Source: an uncultured Treponema sp. (GTDB taxonomy: Bacteria; Spirochaetota; Spirochaetia; Treponematales; Treponemataceae). Taken from it: a stretch of DNA of 31,685 nt. The notes under the pieces were generated by a model. That model worked only from the letters and a program-made list of their open reading frames with translations, had not been told where the DNA came from and searched no databases. The DNA lies in contig CALAUH010000072.1 in assembly GCA_937892225.1 (NCBI GenBank), positions 1 through 31,685 on the forward strand, given 5' to 3'. Shown here piece by piece: positions 13,324-21,772 of the stretch. Position numbers and translations under genes: made by a program. How positions within the stretch are numbered: the first letter of the stretch is position 1; every line of letters begins with the position of its first letter.

Positions 13324-16026
13324 ATGGAACTTAAATCATATCAAGCAAGAGTAATTAATGAGCTTAAAGAATATATAGGTTTTACAAAAACAACAAATAC
13401 AGCTGCACAAGCGTACGAAGAATATTGGATTAGTAAAGGTATTAAACCTGAAGCTAATTCTGTAATAAAACCTTACAATGACAGTGTAAAAAGAGCACCT
13501 CATGTTTGTTTAAAAGTTCCAACGGCCGGTGGTAAAACTTTTATAGCTTCATGTTCTATAAAGACTATTTTTGATGAATATAAAGCTATTCAAAAAAAAT
13601 GTGTTGTTTGGTTAGTTCCATCTGATTCTATTTTAGAACAAACAAAAAATGCTCTAAAAAACTCAGAACATCCTTATAGACAAAGAATAAATGTTGATTT
13701 TGCCAATCGTGTTGAAGTTTATGAAAAGTCTGAATTATTACAGGCTAGAGGTTTTTCCCCAACATCAATGAATGAAAACTTAAATATCTTTATTTTAAGT
13801 TTTGATAGTTTACGTGTAAAAAATAAGGAAGGAAGAAAAGTATATCAAGATAACGGTAATTATATTAATTTCGCAAATGAAATTGGAGTTGATGTAAATT
13901 CTGGAGAAGATATTTCATTAATGAAAATAATAGCAAATTATCATCCTGTTGTAATAGTTGATGAAAGTCATAATGCTGTATCTGATCTTTCTATTGAGAT
14001 GTTGGAAGCATTAGAACCTTCTTTTGTTTTAGATTTAACAGCTACTCCACGAGAAAGTAGTAATATTATTAGTTTTGTAACTGCTCAGGAATTAAAAAAT
14101 GAAAACATGGTAAAACTTCCTGTAATTATTCAAAACAATTCTAGCATTGAAGGTGTAATTGATAATGCTTTACATTTAAGACGAATTCTTGAATTGAAAG
14201 CAAAAGAATGTGAAAAAAATCATAATGCACCATATATTCGTCCAATAATTCTATTTCAGGCTCAGCCGAAATCTGGAGAAGAAGCAACAACTTTTGAAAA
14301 ACTTAAAGAAATCTTAATAAAAGCTGGTTGTAAACCGGAAGAAATTGCAATAAAAACTTCTAACATAAATGAACTTAAAAATGTTAATTTAACTAGCAAC
14401 CGTTGCAAGATTCGATACATCATTACTGTTAATGCATTAAAAGAAGGATGGGATTGTCCTTTTGCATATATTCTTGCAAGTGTAGCAAATCGTAGTGCAG
14501 ATGTTGATGTAACACAGATTCTTGGTAGAATATTACGCCAACCATATGTACAGCATTTACCAGATGAAAATTTAAATACAAGTTATGTTCTTACAAATTC
14601 CAGTGACTTCTTTAGAACTGTAGAAAGAATCGCTTTTACATTAAACCAGAGTCATTTTACAGGAAAAGATTTTAGAGCTTATGAAGCAAAAGAAGATGCA
14701 ATTACTCCAATAAGTAATACAACACAGCAAGAAATAACTTTTGAATTAGAACCACAATCATTAGACGATAAAAATACAGAAGGAAGTGAAGATTTAATAA
14801 ATGTAAATACTGAACTCTTTTCATTTGATAGCATTTCTAATGAATCAGATTCTTTCCAACTAAATGCAGGTGAAACTTCTCTAACACAAGAAGAAGCACA
14901 AAGTATGTTACCTGATGAAACGAAAAATATGTTAATACAATCACAAAATGCAGCATCACAATCTCAAGAAGAAAAAAATCAAAATACAAATAAAGAAGTT
15001 GAGGTACCAGAATTGCAAAATCAATTAAAAGAAAACGAATATAAAATGAAAGAACAATATAAGGATTTTGCATTGAACCTTAAACTTCCACAGTTTAGTA
15101 TGCGTGTAAAAATACCTGCTCAATTTAATTTTGATGGAATTGACCCTGATAATGCATATTCTAAGTTTACTAAAGAATATCTTTTACAAGGATTTGAATT
15201 AAGTAAAAAAGATACAACCATAAATTTTACTGCTGACATTGAAGTCTATGAAGTTGATAGTTCTGAAAACCAATATCAGCAGATGTTTTTTAAAAGAATT
15301 ACTGGTACCGAACTTGATAGCATAAAATTAATATTATGTGATAAAAATCAGAAAAAAACTGCAAAAATTGCTTTAGCAACTGGAGAAGTTATGAAAATTA
15401 TTGGAAGTAAATTTCCAATTGATGACAAAGAATTGTATCTATATATTGAACGTATACTTACAAATTTTACAGATGCTGAATTTGAAAAGTTTTCTTCTAA
15501 TATTTTGCTTTATTCAAAATGTATTAGTGAAAAAATTGACGAACTTAGCGATGCTTATGCTGAACCAAAGTTTTATAATGATGTTGAAGCTGAAAAGATT
15601 CAATTATCATATTTTTATCAATTACCAGAAATTAATAAATGCGTAAAGACAACTTCATTATCAATTCAAAAATCACTTTATGAAAAAGAAGGTGAAATGG
15701 ACGATTTTGAAAAGAAAGTTATTTCAGAAGTAGCAGCTCTTGATAATATAGAATGGTGGCATAGAAATCCTGTAAAAGGAGATGGCTTTGAAATTAACGG
15801 TGTTACAAATCATTACCCGGATTTTATTATAAAAACTAAAAGCGGAAAAATTATTCTTCTTGAAACAAAAGGAGACCATTTAATAGCTACAAAAAAAATA
15901 AAACTTGGAAATACTTGGGCTCAAAATGCGGGAAAACAATTTAAGTATTTTCTTGTTTATGATAAATACCAGGCAGAAGGTGCTAAAACTAAAGAAGAGT
16001 TTTTAAATTTAATTAAAGAATTATAG
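13324..16026 (+). CDS. res: Type III restriction enzyme subunit (Res)
   Basis: An SF2 helicase/translocase with a C-terminal nuclease that cuts unmodified DNA together with Mod. Walker A is VPTAGGKT (about 65-72), DESH of motif II is at about 214-217 and motif III TATPRE at about 239-244. Motif VI-type QILGRILRQPY is at about 397-408, and the C-terminal PD-(D/E)XK nuclease is NHYPDFIIKTKSG with LLETKGD (about 828-850). A polar Q/N/S-rich linker lies at about 460-560. At 900 residues it is full length and appears intact. GGAG precedes its ATG. Confidence 0.93.
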   Translation: MELKSYQARVINELKEYIGFTKTTNTAAQAYEEYWISKGIKPEANSVIKPYNDSVKRAPHVCLKVPTAGGKTFIASCSIKTIFDEYKAIQKKCVVWLVPSDSILEQTKNALKNSEHPYRQRINVDFANRVEVYEKSELLQARGFSPTSMNENLNIFILSFDSLRVKNKEGRKVYQDNGNYINFANEIGVDVNSGEDISLMKIIANYHPVVIVDESHNAVSDLSIEMLEALEPSFVLDLTATPRESSNIISFVTAQELKNENMVKLPVIIQNNSSIEGVIDNALHLRRILELKAKECEKNHNAPYIRPIILFQAQPKSGEEATTFEKLKEILIKAGCKPEEIAIKTSNINELKNVNLTSNRCKIRYIITVNALKEGWDCPFAYILASVANRSADVDVTQILGRILRQPYVQHLPDENLNTSYVLTNSSDFFRTVERIAFTLNQSHFTGKDFRAYEAKEDAITPISNTTQQEITFELEPQSLDDKNTEGSEDLINVNTELFSFDSISNESDSFQLNAGETSLTQEEAQSMLPDETKNMLIQSQNAASQSQEEKNQNTNKEVEVPELQNQLKENEYKMKEQYKDFALNLKLPQFSMRVKIPAQFNFDGIDPDNAYSKFTKEYLLQGFELSKKDTTINFTADIEVYEVDSSENQYQQMFFKRITGTELDSIKLILCDKNQKKTAKIALATGEVMKIIGSKFPIDDKELYLYIERILTNFTDAEFEKFSSNILLYSKCISEKIDELSDAYAEPKFYNDVEAEKIQLSYFYQLPEINKCVKTTSLSIQKSLYEKEGEMDDFEKKVISEVAALDNIEWWHRNPVKGDGFEINGVTNHYPDFIIKTKSGKIILLETKGDHLIATKKIKLGNTWAQNAGKQFKYFLVYDKYQAEGAKTKEEFLNLIKEL

Positions 16027-16045
16027 TTAGAAAAGAAGGTTAATT

Positions 16046-16573
16046 ATGCTAGATATATTACCAGATTGGATTACAATTATAGGAACGCCTATTTCAATTA
16101 TGCTTGGGATATGGTCTATAGTATGGACTGGAAAAGCAAAAAAAGCAGCAGTAGCTGCACAAGAAGCTGCAATAGCAGCAAAAAATGAAACGCTAAATAA
16201 AGCAAAAAATAAAAATAAAATCGAAATTTTTTCAGATTTTTTTAAATTCTTAAATAATGTAAATGATAAGCTTCTCCCATTGACTACAATCAGTACAGAA
16301 AAAGGAATAAAAAAACAAGATGTACTTAATAATATAAATAAAGTAATTAATAAAATACAAATTGAACCAGAGATATTTAATATTTCAGAAATGGAAAATT
16401 ATAAAAATAATTTATCAAGCCATTTTAATGATTTAAAAACTGTTTGTGATAAAGACTATAATCCTATTACCGAACATGAGAAAAAATATGATGAATATTT
16501 ACAATCTATTAAAAATGATTTAGCAAATATCATAAGAACTATAAAACAACAGAAGGATAAAATTGAATTATGA
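16046..16573 (+). CDS. Membrane-anchored coiled-coil protein downstream of res
   Basis: A 175-residue protein. An N-terminal membrane segment (about residues 8-29, ITIIGTPISIMLGIWSIVW) is followed by an alanine/lysine-rich helix (KAKKAAVAAQEAAIAAKNE) and a long charged helical domain facing the cytoplasm. I do not recognise the family. It starts 19 bases after res with GAAGG upstream, and its stop overlaps the next start (ATTATGAG), so it belongs to the same transcript as mod-res. It could be an additional defence component sensing or acting at the membrane; that is inference. Confidence 0.6.
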   Translation: MLDILPDWITIIGTPISIMLGIWSIVWTGKAKKAAVAAQEAAIAAKNETLNKAKNKNKIEIFSDFFKFLNNVNDKLLPLTTISTEKGIKKQDVLNNINKVINKIQIEPEIFNISEMENYKNNLSSHFNDLKTVCDKDYNPITEHEKKYDEYLQSIKNDLANIIRTIKQQKDKIEL

Positions 16574-17016
16574 GTGAAAACAATGAAATGAATATTAAAT
16601 TATTTAATATTTTTAAAAGACAGATAATAAGTTTCTACTGTATTAACAACGAATTTGTAAGTGAAAGTCTAGTTTACGCATTAAGTAATAATATGTATCC
16701 ATTTTTTGATGCAGGTGAAGAAATTAAATCATATAGTGAATGTTTTAAAATAACAAAAGAAGAAACTGATGTTATTATTAAATATTTAGACGATAAATGG
16801 CGACATAACAATTGCCCTACTTTTTATCAACTAGAAGATGAATTTCAACAAAAAGGAATTGATAGATATAAATTAATTATTATTTGTCATTACTGCTTTA
16901 TAGCTAATAGATTTGATGATAACCTTTGGAAAAAATTAGATGAAGATGGACCTATTGAAGCTTCTGTAATTACAAAACCATTTGATAATTTATACGATAT
17001 TGATATATTAGATTAA
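16570..17016 (+). CDS. Hypothetical protein, last gene of the restriction-modification operon
   Basis: A 148-residue acidic soluble protein with no recognised domain. It is predicted mainly helical, with two short Cys/His-containing segments (IICHYCF and FYCIN). Its ATG overlaps the stop of the membrane-coiled-coil gene by four bases, so the two are translationally coupled and probably form a functional pair. Only 17 bases separate it from the convergent DUF4411 gene. Confidence 0.55.
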   Translation: MSENNEMNIKLFNIFKRQIISFYCINNEFVSESLVYALSNNMYPFFDAGEEIKSYSECFKITKEETDVIIKYLDDKWRHNNCPTFYQLEDEFQQKGIDRYKLIIICHYCFIANRFDDNLWKKLDEDGPIEASVITKPFDNLYDIDILD

Positions 17017-17027
17017 TAAAGATATTA

Positions 17028-17057
17028 CGAGAATTAGAATTTTACTTTTAGTTCTCG
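17028..17057. terminator. Possible hairpin at the convergent gene ends
   Basis: CGAGAA (17028-17033) pairs with TTCTCG (17052-17057), and the stem can extend inward by several A-T and G-T pairs. It spans the stop of the DUF4411 gene between two convergent operons. There is no strong T-run, so efficiency is doubtful. Confidence 0.35.
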
Positions 17058-17531
17058 CAACATTGTCATAAAGTTAATACAACGAACATTAAATGCTGAA
17101 CAAGCATCTGGTAATTTTATATCACGCTTTGAACTTAAAGCAGAAGTTTCTTCTGTTACGACAGTATATTCATTTGGTTTTAACGAAGCAAAAGCAACAA
17201 AGTATATATCAGCTTTATTAGCATCTATGAATTTATCAATACCAGCCTGTCTTATCTCTTTCTTCTGAGCCCAGTTTACAAGTTCAGTAAATTTATCATA
17301 AACATCATCTGTTTCAGTTGAAATAAAAAAATCATCCGGTAAATTATCATTACACCATTTTGATAACTGATCTAAATTTATCTTTATTTCATCTTCTACT
17401 TTATCAATACTGTAAAATTCATGATTTTGTGCTAATTCTGCTATTTTATTCCAAAAAGATTCTGCAATATCAAAAGGATAAGTAGTTTGTGATGCTGTCA
17501 TTAAGCAACTGGAATCTACTAAATAAATCAT
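17034..17531 (-). CDS. DUF4411 PIN-like protein (probable toxin/nuclease)
   Basis: A 165-residue protein with a PIN-type layout. The N-terminal strand MIYLVDSSCLM carries the first conserved Asp (residue 6), a mid-protein Glu lies in KVEDEI, and KADIYFVAFASL then YTVVTEE supply the later acidic positions. This matches the DUF4411 family of PIN-like proteins. PIN domains are Mg-dependent RNases. The gene overlaps the ImmA/IrrE gene by four bases (ATGA), and the DUF4411 plus Zn-peptidase pairing is a recurrent toxin-antitoxin-like arrangement as I recall it. Function inferred. Confidence 0.75.
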   Translation of the reverse strand: MIYLVDSSCLMTASQTTYPFDIAESFWNKIAELAQNHEFYSIDKVEDEIKINLDQLSKWCNDNLPDDFFISTETDDVYDKFTELVNWAQKKEIRQAGIDKFIDANKADIYFVAFASLKPNEYTVVTEETSALSSKRDIKLPDACSAFNVRCINFMTMLRELKVKF

Positions 17532-18652
17532 CTAAACTCTCCAGCTGTTAATTTAGTAAATACATCACCTTTTACACCTGCCAAATGATATGCTTCTAAA
17601 GGTGTGATATTTCTTGAATACATTGCGTTATTAAGACAACGTAAAAGTTTTGGACTTATACGTTGTTCAGCAGTTCTATAAAAATCACCGCCACCACCAC
17701 CAACTTTTTTATATTGAGGAAGATTATTATAATTTTCAAAAAATTCTGCTTTAGTAATCAAGCCACAGTCAAGCTTTCTGCGTAAAATTACTATTTCACT
17801 TACTTTAAAAAGAGTAGATAATTCTTTATTATTTTTTTTCTTTGTATAAAAAAGTAATAATTCTCTAGGAACTAATAAATTTGCAGCAATTTTATCACAC
17901 AAAGATTCTTTTTCGTTATTAATAGAATCTGCTCCATAATCGCCAAACCCAGATGTAAAAGAGATAAATACATGGGCAATTTCATGGATAAGAGAAAATA
18001 ACTGGGCATTTTTACTATCTGAACTATTTATAAAAATAAAAGGAACATATTCATCAATAAGACAAAAACCTCTACAAAGTTTTACAGGAATTGGTCTTGA
18101 TGTATTATTATTAACAACACTGTTAAATGTTACGATAATATTTTTTTCTTCAAGCTTATATTTTAAATATTTTAAAGCATCATCTGAATTTCTTAGGTTT
18201 AAGTTCCAATTATCTTCTAATTCTAAAAAATTATTAATTGAATCTATTATCTTTTGAGGATTGTTTTCATTTTTACATAAACCTAAAGCTTCATTTTTTT
18301 CAGTACCGTTATCTTTTAGATATTCAGACAACCATTCTTGTCTTTCTCTTAAAATTCTTACAGTTTCATTAACATTTTCATTTTCCAAAGCATTATAATC
18401 GTCAGAACTTCTAAAAAAAGGGATTTCAGTTTCAGGTATATATGGAATTGTCTTTAGAAAAAAATAACCAAATGGAAAATGGTAACGTCGAGAAAATTCT
18501 TTTAACTGATTAACAGTTGCTGCTTTTTCTCCATTTTGCCATTCAATAAATTGTGGATAATGTGCAACTACTTCACTTTCGGTTAAACCAACACGAGTGA
18601 TAGCCCATGAGAAAATTTGTTTATTTATTTCAGGTCTTATTGTAGTAGTCAT
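17528..18652 (-). CDS. ImmA/IrrE family metallopeptidase with N-terminal HTH-like region
   Basis: A 374-residue COG2856-type protein. The N-terminal ~65 residues resemble a degenerate XRE helix-turn-helix (RVGLTESEVVAHYPQFIEWQNGEKAAT). The Zn-peptidase motif HEIAH is at about residues 223-227, followed by a downstream Glu region KESLCDKIAANLLVPRE typical of the family. Such proteins cleave repressors (ImmA in ICEBs1) or act as antitoxin-like partners. A run of five Gly (about 315-320, encoded by GGT repeats near 17693-17707) is a slippage-prone spot that would change length but not frame. AAGGAA precedes the ATG. Confidence 0.85.
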   Translation of the reverse strand: MTTTIRPEINKQIFSWAITRVGLTESEVVAHYPQFIEWQNGEKAATVNQLKEFSRRYHFPFGYFFLKTIPYIPETEIPFFRSSDDYNALENENVNETVRILRERQEWLSEYLKDNGTEKNEALGLCKNENNPQKIIDSINNFLELEDNWNLNLRNSDDALKYLKYKLEEKNIIVTFNSVVNNNTSRPIPVKLCRGFCLIDEYVPFIFINSSDSKNAQLFSLIHEIAHVFISFTSGFGDYGADSINNEKESLCDKIAANLLVPRELLLFYTKKKNNKELSTLFKVSEIVILRRKLDCGLITKAEFFENYNNLPQYKKVGGGGGDFYRTAEQRISPKLLRCLNNAMYSRNITPLEAYHLAGVKGDVFTKLTAGEFR

Positions 18653-18670
18653 ACTTATAGTTCCTTAATT

Positions 18671-18676
18671 ATTATA
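18671..18676 (-). promoter_or_regulatory. Probable -10 box of the ImmA/IrrE-DUF4411 operon
   Basis: On the minus strand a perfect TATAAT (18676 to 18671) lies about 18 bases before the ATG, with AAGGAA between. A weak ATGAC-type -35 is present about 17-18 bases upstream. This gives the pair its own promoter, separate from phage late transcription. Confidence 0.5.
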
Positions 18677-18746
18677 ATCGGAATTACTGTAAAAGTCATT
18701 AAAGAAACAGCTTAATAATTTATTTTTATTACATCATTAATAAAAA

Positions 18747-18780
18747 TTTACCCCCAGTCAATGCCATTCCCCTTTATACT
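18747..18780 (+). promoter_or_regulatory. Shared-module promoter of the tail-tube gene
   Basis: TTTACC (18747-18752) is followed after exactly 22 bases by TATACT (18775-18780). AATGCC (18760-18765) lies at the same offset as in the tail-hub promoter. The left palindrome arm is degenerate (CATTAA instead of GGTAAA). The -10 ends six bases before the ATG, so the mRNA should begin at or next to the start codon, which fits the absence of any ribosome site. Confidence 0.55.
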
Positions 18781-18786
18781 ACCCTC

Positions 18787-19563
18787 ATGAACATACAAGG
18801 CAAAGACTGCACACTGACTGTGGCAAAAGACGGTGAATTAATTCCATTACCATATAGCGAGGAAACTATAAGACTTGCGTCAAAAGGCTATGTATTGCCT
18901 GGTGTCATTGGTGAAAGAAACAGAGAAAAACATATAGTTACAGGAGAAACGATTCAAGGGTGCTTTGTCACAAGGCTTGAATACCTGAATATTTTACCTC
19001 TGTTTCTTTTGCTTTTTAAACCTGATGATAAGTTTGATATTTACACAGACCGAGTTTGTGAAAAATCAATTTATAAAAATCTAACAGTAAAACAGTTTGA
19101 ATTAAGAGCTGAAAACAAAGAAGCATTTCATTTGAAAATTGAAGTTGATAGTAATAATGATTCATTTGTTACAGAATGGCCAGTTACAATTCCAGAATTG
19201 AAATGGGAACAGAAACGAACTTATACTTTTGATGGACATAATGTACTTGCTGATTTAAAAACTTTACCTTTGATTTACAGATTTGAATTTACTGGAAGTT
19301 TTACTGAAAAATCAAAGTTTCAAATTAAACTTTATTTTCTACTATCTAAAGAACATTACCCACAACAAAAGAAAATTAATAAGCTGCAAATCCAAATTGA
19401 TGTTGAAGATGGAATAACGATTGAACTTAATGAATTGCAGCCTGTTGGTAATTTAACGGATATTTATTGTGCGGATACGGTGTTGTGTTCACAAACTTAT
19501 AATATTTTAGGAAATATCAAATTACTTATTAAAAATAATACTACTTTTCATATTTTTGAATAA
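18787..19563 (+). CDS. Tail tube (major tail) protein-like
   Basis: A 258-residue mainly beta protein. The pattern GKDCTLTVAKDGE, then VIGERNREKHIVTGETIQG, YKNLTVKQFELRAENKEAFHLKIEVD and the second beta set FDGHNVLADLKTLPLIYRFEFTG resembles siphophage tail-tube proteins. Gene order after connector and tail terminator supports it. No ribosome site precedes ATG 18787, and a leaderless transcript is predicted. The 3' end overlaps the convergent YARHG gene by 23 bases. It stands alone between two cargo blocks, with no tail-assembly chaperone or tape measure after it. Moderate certainty. Confidence 0.6.
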   Translation: MNIQGKDCTLTVAKDGELIPLPYSEETIRLASKGYVLPGVIGERNREKHIVTGETIQGCFVTRLEYLNILPLFLLLFKPDDKFDIYTDRVCEKSIYKNLTVKQFELRAENKEAFHLKIEVDSNNDSFVTEWPVTIPELKWEQKRTYTFDGHNVLADLKTLPLIYRFEFTGSFTEKSKFQIKLYFLLSKEHYPQQKKINKLQIQIDVEDGITIELNELQPVGNLTDIYCADTVLCSQTYNILGNIKLLIKNNTTFHIFE

Positions 19564-20524
19564 GTTCAATATTATATTTATCAACTTCTGTTAATAAATC
19601 ATCCGAATAATTTGGATTCTTTTCATACCAATTATAACATTCCCAAAGAGATTGTAAATCTACGCTTTTAAAAGTGCGGCCATGGCGGGCATAAACGGCA
19701 TTTCTCATAAGTCGGAGTTGTGCTTTATCTAAGCCTTTTAAATCTTCATCTGTAAGTTTTGAATCAAGTTTTGAAAACTTTAAACCGTTGTATGCAAAAT
19801 AATCTTCCGGGCAGTAGGCATTTTGGATTTGTTCTTGAGTGACGGATTTATCAAGTATATATTTTTGTTCTTTTGGGGACCAATAATAAAATTGTTCAAG
19901 CATTTGATTATTTTTATATAGATAAGGTACTTTAAATCCACGTTTATTGTTTATAATACAAAAAGCAATATTTTTACCAAAGATTTTCCCAATATCAATA
20001 CTTTTTACACATCCATTATCTATTTCTAACGAGTGAAATATTTCTGTAGTATTTAGAAAATCATTAAGACTGATTATTAGAGTATAAAATGCTATAGAAT
20101 CTCCTCTGAAAATAAATAAATCATTTTGCCCATTATAAGTTAAATCTGCATATATGGCTGTAGAATTCATTAACTGGACATTTTCTATTTGTTTGAGAAA
20201 ATTTTCTGAAATATCTGAATCATTTATATAAAAAGATTCATTAAAAAATTTGATAATACTATTATCTAAAATATATATATTATTTAAATATGAATACTCT
20301 TTATATTTATTAAATAAACTTATCTTTGCTTCTGATAAAACTACCAAAGAATTTAAATTATCTATTTCTTGTATTTGTTGAATACAATATTTTTTATTTG
20401 AATCATTAAATATATTTTCAGTAAGTGAATCACTTTTTAAGATATCAATAACTTTATTTTCAGGCGTAGCAAAAATAAAGTTAGAAGATAAAAGTAAAAT
20501 TAATAAAAAAAATCTTTTTTTCAT
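19541..20524 (-). CDS. Secreted YARHG-domain protein
   Basis: A 327-residue protein with a clear signal peptide (MKKRFFLLILLLSSNFIFA, cleavage near residue 19). A central region of no recognised family follows, then a C-terminal YARHG domain (NAVYARHGRTFKSVDLQSLWECYNWYEKNP, about residues 275-305). YARHG domains occur in exported or wall-associated proteins of Firmicutes and spirochaetes; their exact role is unknown. It is the last gene of the minus-strand cargo operon, two bases after the predicted amidase gene, whose end carries its ribosome site (AAAAGGA). A periplasmic immunity or accessory role for that amidase is a reasonable inference. Confidence 0.75.
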   Translation of the reverse strand: MKKRFFLLILLLSSNFIFATPENKVIDILKSDSLTENIFNDSNKKYCIQQIQEIDNLNSLVVLSEAKISLFNKYKEYSYLNNIYILDNSIIKFFNESFYINDSDISENFLKQIENVQLMNSTAIYADLTYNGQNDLFIFRGDSIAFYTLIISLNDFLNTTEIFHSLEIDNGCVKSIDIGKIFGKNIAFCIINNKRGFKVPYLYKNNQMLEQFYYWSPKEQKYILDKSVTQEQIQNAYCPEDYFAYNGLKFSKLDSKLTDEDLKGLDKAQLRLMRNAVYARHGRTFKSVDLQSLWECYNWYEKNPNYSDDLLTEVDKYNIELIQKYEK

Positions 20525-20526
20525 GA

Positions 20527-21147
20527 TTATTCAATCCTTTTTTCTAATTCAATAATTTGTTCATAATATTCTCTGAATTTCTGATTTGGATTTACAAAGA
20601 ACTCACATTGTTTAGAACCAAAAGCACTTTCTATTGTAATATCCATATTAGTTCTACTTTCAGAAGAAACATTACATAATTTTATTCTTTTAATATCACT
20701 TGAATTATTTTCTGGTTGTGGTTGAACTGTTGCATAATGTGGAGGACCTCCAGAAGTATTTTCCCAAGCAACAATAACTACATAACCTTGGTTAGCATAT
20801 TTTAATATTTCTTGACATGTAGTAAGTTTTTTTAATTCCCCTTTGTTTGCTTGTTTTCTTAAAACTACACACCAATAACTTGATTGTTTATATTGATAAT
20901 TTACATCATATTTTGGATAGGATGAATCAACTGGAGCATTATAATTATCTGTGAATTTTAAATAATCACCATCAACAGCTTTAATAGTCAAAAATTCAGC
21001 ATGATTACAATATGTTTGGTCTGTAGTTGGAGGTTTCTGGTCATAAATTCCACGCTTACCCTCTTGTATGCACTTTATTTTTACAACCCTTTCTTGTACA
21101 CGCATTAACTCTTGGGCATGGATATTCACTATTTCTATCTTTTCCAT
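20527..21147 (-). CDS. Predicted Cys/His peptidoglycan amidase or papain-like peptidase
   Basis: A protein of about 206 residues without signal peptide. TYCNHAEFLTIKAV (Cys47, at the start of a helix) and GYVVIVAWENTSGGPPHYATVQP (His137, in a strand) have the spacing and surroundings of the NlpC/P60 or Tae-type amidase catalytic pair. It is therefore a candidate cell-wall-cleaving effector. ATG 21147 is chosen; no clear ribosome site is visible, an in-frame stop lies about 13 codons upstream, and 64 bases separate it from the preceding gene, unlike the tight spacing elsewhere in the operon. It may be translated weakly or from a processed mRNA. The enzyme call is inferred from motifs only. Confidence 0.5.
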   Translation of the reverse strand: MEKIEIVNIHAQELMRVQERVVKIKCIQEGKRGIYDQKPPTTDQTYCNHAEFLTIKAVDGDYLKFTDNYNAPVDSSYPKYDVNYQYKQSSYWCVVLRKQANKGELKKLTTCQEILKYANQGYVVIVAWENTSGGPPHYATVQPQPENNSSDIKRIKLCNVSSESRTNMDITIESAFGSKQCEFFVNPNQKFREYYEQIIELEKRIE

Positions 21148-21211
21148 CAAAGATAAAAACTTCGCAGGGTGAAAAAAGGTTACTCACAAGCTCGATTTAC
21201 ATAGAAATAAT

Positions 21212-21772
21212 TTATTCAAAAATAGCTGCATATTTCATTTCATCTCTACAGGCTCCAAAAGCAGAATACAAATCATAAACACTTTCATCTTTTGTAGAAA
21301 AATTATAATCACCATTTTTCTCTAAATAAAATAAATATCTTTTTTTATTATCTGATTTATAATAATCATAATAATCATTATTATCTAGATTCATTATTAT
21401 TGCTGTATACCAATCTCCTACAGCACCCGCATAAAATTCCAAGTTTTTTAATTTATATTTCTCTAATCTATAATCTTCTAATTTTAAATTAGAATAACTA
21501 TACGAGTTTTTATATTCTCCAATTAATAAATCACCAGAAGTTTTGTTTCCATATATACTAAAATAGATTTCATCATTTTTTACATTAAATACAATAGTAC
21601 CTAAATTATCTCCTGTAACCAAATCATTTACATTATATTCATCTTTTTCAAAATCAAAAAATAAATGATATGGAACTTGTGGAGTTTTATTTTTTTCAGG
21701 CATAAAACCACGAATTAAAATAAAAACTGCTATTGGAATTTGTATTAATAAATACTTCTGCCACTTTTTCAT
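21212..21772 (-). CDS. Membrane-anchored hypothetical protein in the DUF4157 operon
   Basis: A 186-residue protein with an N-terminal hydrophobic segment (WQKYLLIQIPIAVFILIRGF, about residues 4-23) that is either an uncleaved anchor or a signal peptide. A Tyr/Asp/Asn-rich, mostly beta domain follows outside the membrane. Its ATG overlaps the stop of the LysM-like gene (AAATGA), with AAGGAACAG as ribosome site, so translation is coupled. No family recognised. Its placement between a LysM-like protein and an amidase-like protein suggests an envelope role, possibly immunity. Confidence 0.6.
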   Translation of the reverse strand: MKKWQKYLLIQIPIAVFILIRGFMPEKNKTPQVPYHLFFDFEKDEYNVNDLVTGDNLGTIVFNVKNDEIYFSIYGNKTSGDLLIGEYKNSYSYSNLKLEDYRLEKYKLKNLEFYAGAVGDWYTAIIMNLDNNDYYDYYKSDNKKRYLFYLEKNGDYNFSTKDESVYDLYSAFGACRDEMKYAAIFE

